Both the position numbers and the translations under genes were made by a program. This document shows positions 6,128 to 8,080 of a stretch of DNA of 8,080 bases, one piece after another. How positions within the stretch are numbered: the first letter of the stretch is position 1; each line of letters starts with the position of its first letter. The DNA comes from JACKCP01 sp051744925 (GTDB taxonomy: Bacteria > Desulfobacterota > Desulfobacteria > Desulfobacterales > JACKCP01). The stretch covers positions 1 to 8,080 of the forward strand of contig JBNJDM010000095.1 in NCBI GenBank assembly GCA_051744925.1, written 5' to 3'. The notes beneath the pieces were generated by a model. The model did not search any database. It saw only the letters and a list, made by a program, of their open reading frames with translations, and was not told where the DNA came from.

Positions 6128-6205
6128 GACATTTTTTACGCATAAAACGACAAAACAGTCGTATTGACTAAAGTCAAAATTGCAAACAAGACATTATTGT
6201 CGTAT
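6128..6205. promoter_or_regulatory. Repeated GAC-N6-GTC dyads, candidate activator binding sites
   Basis: Two copies of GAC-N6-GTCGTAT occur with starts at 6149 and 6190, exactly 41 bp (four helical turns) apart; the first is part of the wider repeat ACGAC-N6-GTCGT (6147-6162). A degenerate third copy, GAC-N6-TAC, starts at 6128, 21 bp (two turns) before the first and 2 nt after the activator stop codon. A different dyad, TTGACT-AA-AGTCAA (6164-6177), lies between them. Centres of the two main dyads are about 205 and 164 bp upstream of the predicted sigma-54 start, typical for enhancer sites. Binding by the adjacent activator is inferred. Confidence 0.55.
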
Positions 6206-6277
6206 AAAAAAGTTTTCAAACAGTCTTTTCCTCTCAAAAGCTTTGGAAAAAATCTTTCACAAACCAAAGAACACACT

Positions 6278-6290
6278 TAACAAACTGATT
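6278..6290 (-). promoter_or_regulatory. Possible IHF site between enhancer and promoter
   Basis: On the minus strand AATCAGTTTGTTA matches WATCAANNNNTTR at 8 of 9 fixed positions. It sits between the dyads and the sigma-54 promoter, where DNA bending would help looping. Such matches are easily found by chance in A+T-rich DNA. Apart from this, 6206-6330 shows nothing recognisable. Confidence 0.25.
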
Positions 6291-6332
6291 TTTAATACAA
6301 AAAAATACACCGACAATTTTTTCAGGATTTAA

Positions 6333-6348
6333 TGGCATCCCTGTTGCA
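6333..6348 (+). promoter_or_regulatory. Sigma-54 promoter (-24/-12) of the CoA-transferase gene
   Basis: TGGCATCCCTGTTGCA fits TGGCAYRN4TTGCW with a single mismatch (C for R), and has the required GG-N10-GC spacing (GG 6334-6335, GC 6346-6347). The predicted transcription start is about 6359, giving a 29-nt leader that contains the AAGGAG ribosome site at 6376-6381. The gene for a sigma-54 activator ends about 200 bp upstream. Confidence 0.88.
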
Positions 6349-6387
6349 TTACAGTGGTCAAACACAAAAATTAACAAGGAGACCGCC

Positions 6388-7773
6388 ATGAATAAATCTT
6401 ATGAAAAGGAATATCTTTCAAAAAAAACTACACCGGAAAAAGCTCTTGAATGTATCAAATCAGGAGACTGGGTCGATTATGGTAATTTTTTGTGTTCACC
6501 CATTTATCTTGATAAAAAACTTGCTGAAAAAAAAGGACAATTAAAGGATATAAAAATCAGAGGAATAGGCTTCCCCGGACTAGCAGCAACAGCAGCAAAT
6601 GATCCTGAACAGGAGACTTTCAACTACAATAACTGTCACTTTACTGCAGGCGACAGAATCTTACACGACATGAAACTCTGCAGCTATATTCCAGTTCTTT
6701 ACCATGAAGGGCCCAGATATTACAAAAAAGGTGAAGTAAAAAATAATGTATACATAATAAGAACAGCTGATATGGACAGTGCAGGATATTTTAATTTCGG
6801 AATAGCCTCTTCTGTTCAGAAAGCCCAGGCTGATTCAGCATCAAAGGTTATTGTTGAAGTAAACAAAAACATACCCTATTGCCCAGGCGGCATAAATGAA
6901 GCTATTCATATAAATGATGTAGATTTTATAGTAGAATCAGACCACGAAAAAATGCTTGAACTCCCGTCTTCTGAAATATCTGAAGAAGAGAAAAAAATTG
7001 CAAACTACATAGTAAATGAAATCCCTGACAAAGCCTGTATTCAGCTTGGAATAGGCGGAATGCCGGATGCTGTGGGCAAAATGCTTGCTAAATCGGATCT
7101 TAAGGACCTTTCTGTGCACAGCGAAATGATGGTTGATGCATTTATGCACATGCATAATTCAGGTGTTGTTACAAACAAGTACAAAGAGTTCTGTCCCGGA
7201 AAAACTACTTATTCATTTGCACTGGGAAGCAGCGAGCTTTATGATTTTCTTCACAACAACAGTGGATGCGCAAGTTATTCAGTTGAATGGATTAACACAC
7301 CCTCTGTAATATCATCGATTTCAAATTTTATGTCGATAAACAATGCCATAGAAACTGATCTTTTCGGCCAGGTTTCATCTGAATCATCTGGCACCAGACA
7401 GATTTCAGGCACAGGCGGACAATTCGATTTCCATTACGGAGCTTATCATTCTCCGGGAGGCAAAGCCTTTATATGCTTTACTTCAACCAAAACTCTTAAA
7501 AACGGGGAAAAAGTTTCAAGAATAAAACCTTTTCTAAGCCCCGGCACAATTGTAACCCTTCCAAGAACAGCAGTGCATTATGTTGTTACTGAATACGGAA
7601 TAGTATCACTTAAAGGTAAATCTACATGGGAAAGGGCAGAAGCTCTTATTTCCATAGCCCATCCAGATTTCAGAGAAGAACTGATCAAAGAGGCTGAAAA
7701 AATGAATATATGGAAGAAATCTTCAAAAAAAGGCGGGGAAAAATATACAGAGTCTGTTAAAATGGCGGGTTAG
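6388..7773 (+). CDS. Acetyl-CoA hydrolase/transferase-family CoA-transferase
   Basis: A 461-residue cytosolic enzyme of the family containing acetate/butyrate/propionate/4-hydroxybutyrate CoA-transferases, which move CoA between an acyl-CoA and a free carboxylate through a glutamyl-CoA thioester. The likely catalytic Glu is Glu246 in VHSEMMVDA (243-251). The glycine-rich GIGGMPDAVG (221-230) and SGTGGQFDF (340-347 region) segments are CoA-binding landmarks. Length is typical. The ATG at 6388 has AAGGAG 6 nt upstream and a sigma-54 promoter in front. It is a single-gene transcript ended by the hairpin at 7782-7821. In an anaerobe it would activate or release a short-chain fatty acid; the PAS activator next door presumably answers to that acid or its CoA ester. 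Substrate cannot be assigned, and hydrolase activity is a less likely alternative. Confidence 0.93.
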   Translation: MNKSYEKEYLSKKTTPEKALECIKSGDWVDYGNFLCSPIYLDKKLAEKKGQLKDIKIRGIGFPGLAATAANDPEQETFNYNNCHFTAGDRILHDMKLCSYIPVLYHEGPRYYKKGEVKNNVYIIRTADMDSAGYFNFGIASSVQKAQADSASKVIVEVNKNIPYCPGGINEAIHINDVDFIVESDHEKMLELPSSEISEEEKKIANYIVNEIPDKACIQLGIGGMPDAVGKMLAKSDLKDLSVHSEMMVDAFMHMHNSGVVTNKYKEFCPGKTTYSFALGSSELYDFLHNNSGCASYSVEWINTPSVISSISNFMSINNAIETDLFGQVSSESSGTRQISGTGGQFDFHYGAYHSPGGKAFICFTSTKTLKNGEKVSRIKPFLSPGTIVTLPRTAVHYVVTEYGIVSLKGKSTWERAEALISIAHPDFREELIKEAEKMNIWKKSSKKGGEKYTESVKMAG

Positions 7774-7781
7774 TATAAAAC

Positions 7782-7821
7782 TCAAAATTCCCTGCTTAAA
7801 ATATTATGCAGGGGATTTTGA
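7782..7821. terminator. Bidirectional terminator hairpin between convergent genes
   Basis: Arms at 7782-7795 (TCAAAATTCCCTGC) and 7808-7821 (GCAGGGGATTTTGA) pair over 14 bp with one G-T wobble on a 12-nt loop. The CCCTGC/GCAGGG core is followed by T-rich sequence in both directions, partly within the stem. It begins 8 nt after the CoA-transferase stop and ends 3 nt before the glpK stop, so it can serve both transcripts. Confidence 0.8.
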
Positions 7822-7824
7822 AAC

Positions 7825-8080
7825 TTATTGTTTAAAACTTCTTGCAGCAGCAACAGCTTTTTTCCAGCCTGAATAAAGATCATCAGATTTTTTTTCGTTC
7901 ATCTGAGGAGTAAAAGTGCTCTCAACAGCCCACTGTCTGGTAATTTCATCTTTATTCTGCCAGAAACCGACAGCAAGACCGGCAAGATATGCGGCTCCAA
8001 GAGCTGTGGTTTCAATGCACTCAGGTCTTTCAACATCGGATTTTAAAATATCGCTTTGAAACTGAAGCAGGAAATTGTTT
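7825..8080 (-). CDS. glpK: Glycerol kinase, C-terminal fragment (start outside window)
   Basis: The last 85 codons of an ATP-dependent glycerol kinase (FGGY family), which makes sn-glycerol 3-phosphate from glycerol in the cytosol. The fragment begins NNFLLQFQSDIL, continues VERPECIETTALGAAYLAGLAVGFW and ends near YSGWKKAV, matching the C-terminal actin-like ATPase lobe of GlpK almost motif for motif; the ALGAAYLAGLA stretch lines the nucleotide site. It stops with TAA at 7825-7827 and is convergent to the CoA-transferase gene. The N-terminal three quarters and start lie beyond the right edge, so integrity and operon context cannot be judged. Confidence 0.95.
   Translation of the reverse strand, partial: NNFLLQFQSDILKSDVERPECIETTALGAAYLAGLAVGFWQNKDEITRQWAVESTFTPQMNEKKSDDLYSGWKKAVAAARSFKQ

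Noticed and set aside
6937..7155. Minus-strand open frame within the CoA-transferase gene
   Set aside because: Opposite strand of a clearly coding, conserved enzyme region; its His/Phe-rich translation resembles no protein family.

Overview
The window is A+T-rich, gene-dense bacterial DNA. Its mix of genes (iron-containing alcohol dehydrogenase, SCP-2-like protein, short TetR regulators, a single-domain IscU/NifU-type scaffold, a PAS/sigma-54 activator, a CoA-transferase and glycerol kinase) fits an anaerobic member of the Desulfobacterota, perhaps near Desulfobacterales. That placement is an inference from gene content and style; no rRNA or other marker is present.

Left half (1-3322), all on the minus strand. 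Reading in the direction of transcription: a NifU/IscU-like scaffold protein, a 122-nt symmetrical imperfect palindrome, a first TetR regulator (start corrected to 2690), a hairpin with a T-tract, a second TetR regulator, then a tight two-gene unit of an SCP-2-like protein and an iron-containing alcohol dehydrogenase that runs off the left edge. The TetR at 1383-1916 lies directly upstream of the SCP2-ADH pair and is the natural candidate to control it.

Middle (3323-6126). A divergent, dyad-rich intergenic region separates the scaffold gene from a plus-strand operon. The operon encodes a multi-pass membrane protein and, overlapping it by 8 nt, a sigma-54-dependent activator with two PAS domains and a Cys-containing motif in the second.

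Right half (6127-8080). Directly after the activator lies a 261-bp control region with a near-consensus sigma-54 promoter (6333-6348) and, about 165-205 bp upstream of its predicted start, repeated GAC-N6-GTC dyads spaced by whole helical turns. It drives an acetyl-CoA hydrolase/transferase-family CoA-transferase. This reads as a complete local circuit: PAS sensor-activator, its binding sites, a sigma-54 promoter and a carboxylate-activating enzyme. A long hairpin then separates this gene from the convergent 3' end of glycerol kinase (glpK), cut by the right edge.

The two observations most worth following are the sigma-54 control region and the 122-nt palindrome at 2781-2902, which is neither coding nor a simple terminator and looks like a dispersed or structured RNA/DNA element. 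No tRNA, rRNA, CRISPR array, insertion sequence or obvious defence system was seen.
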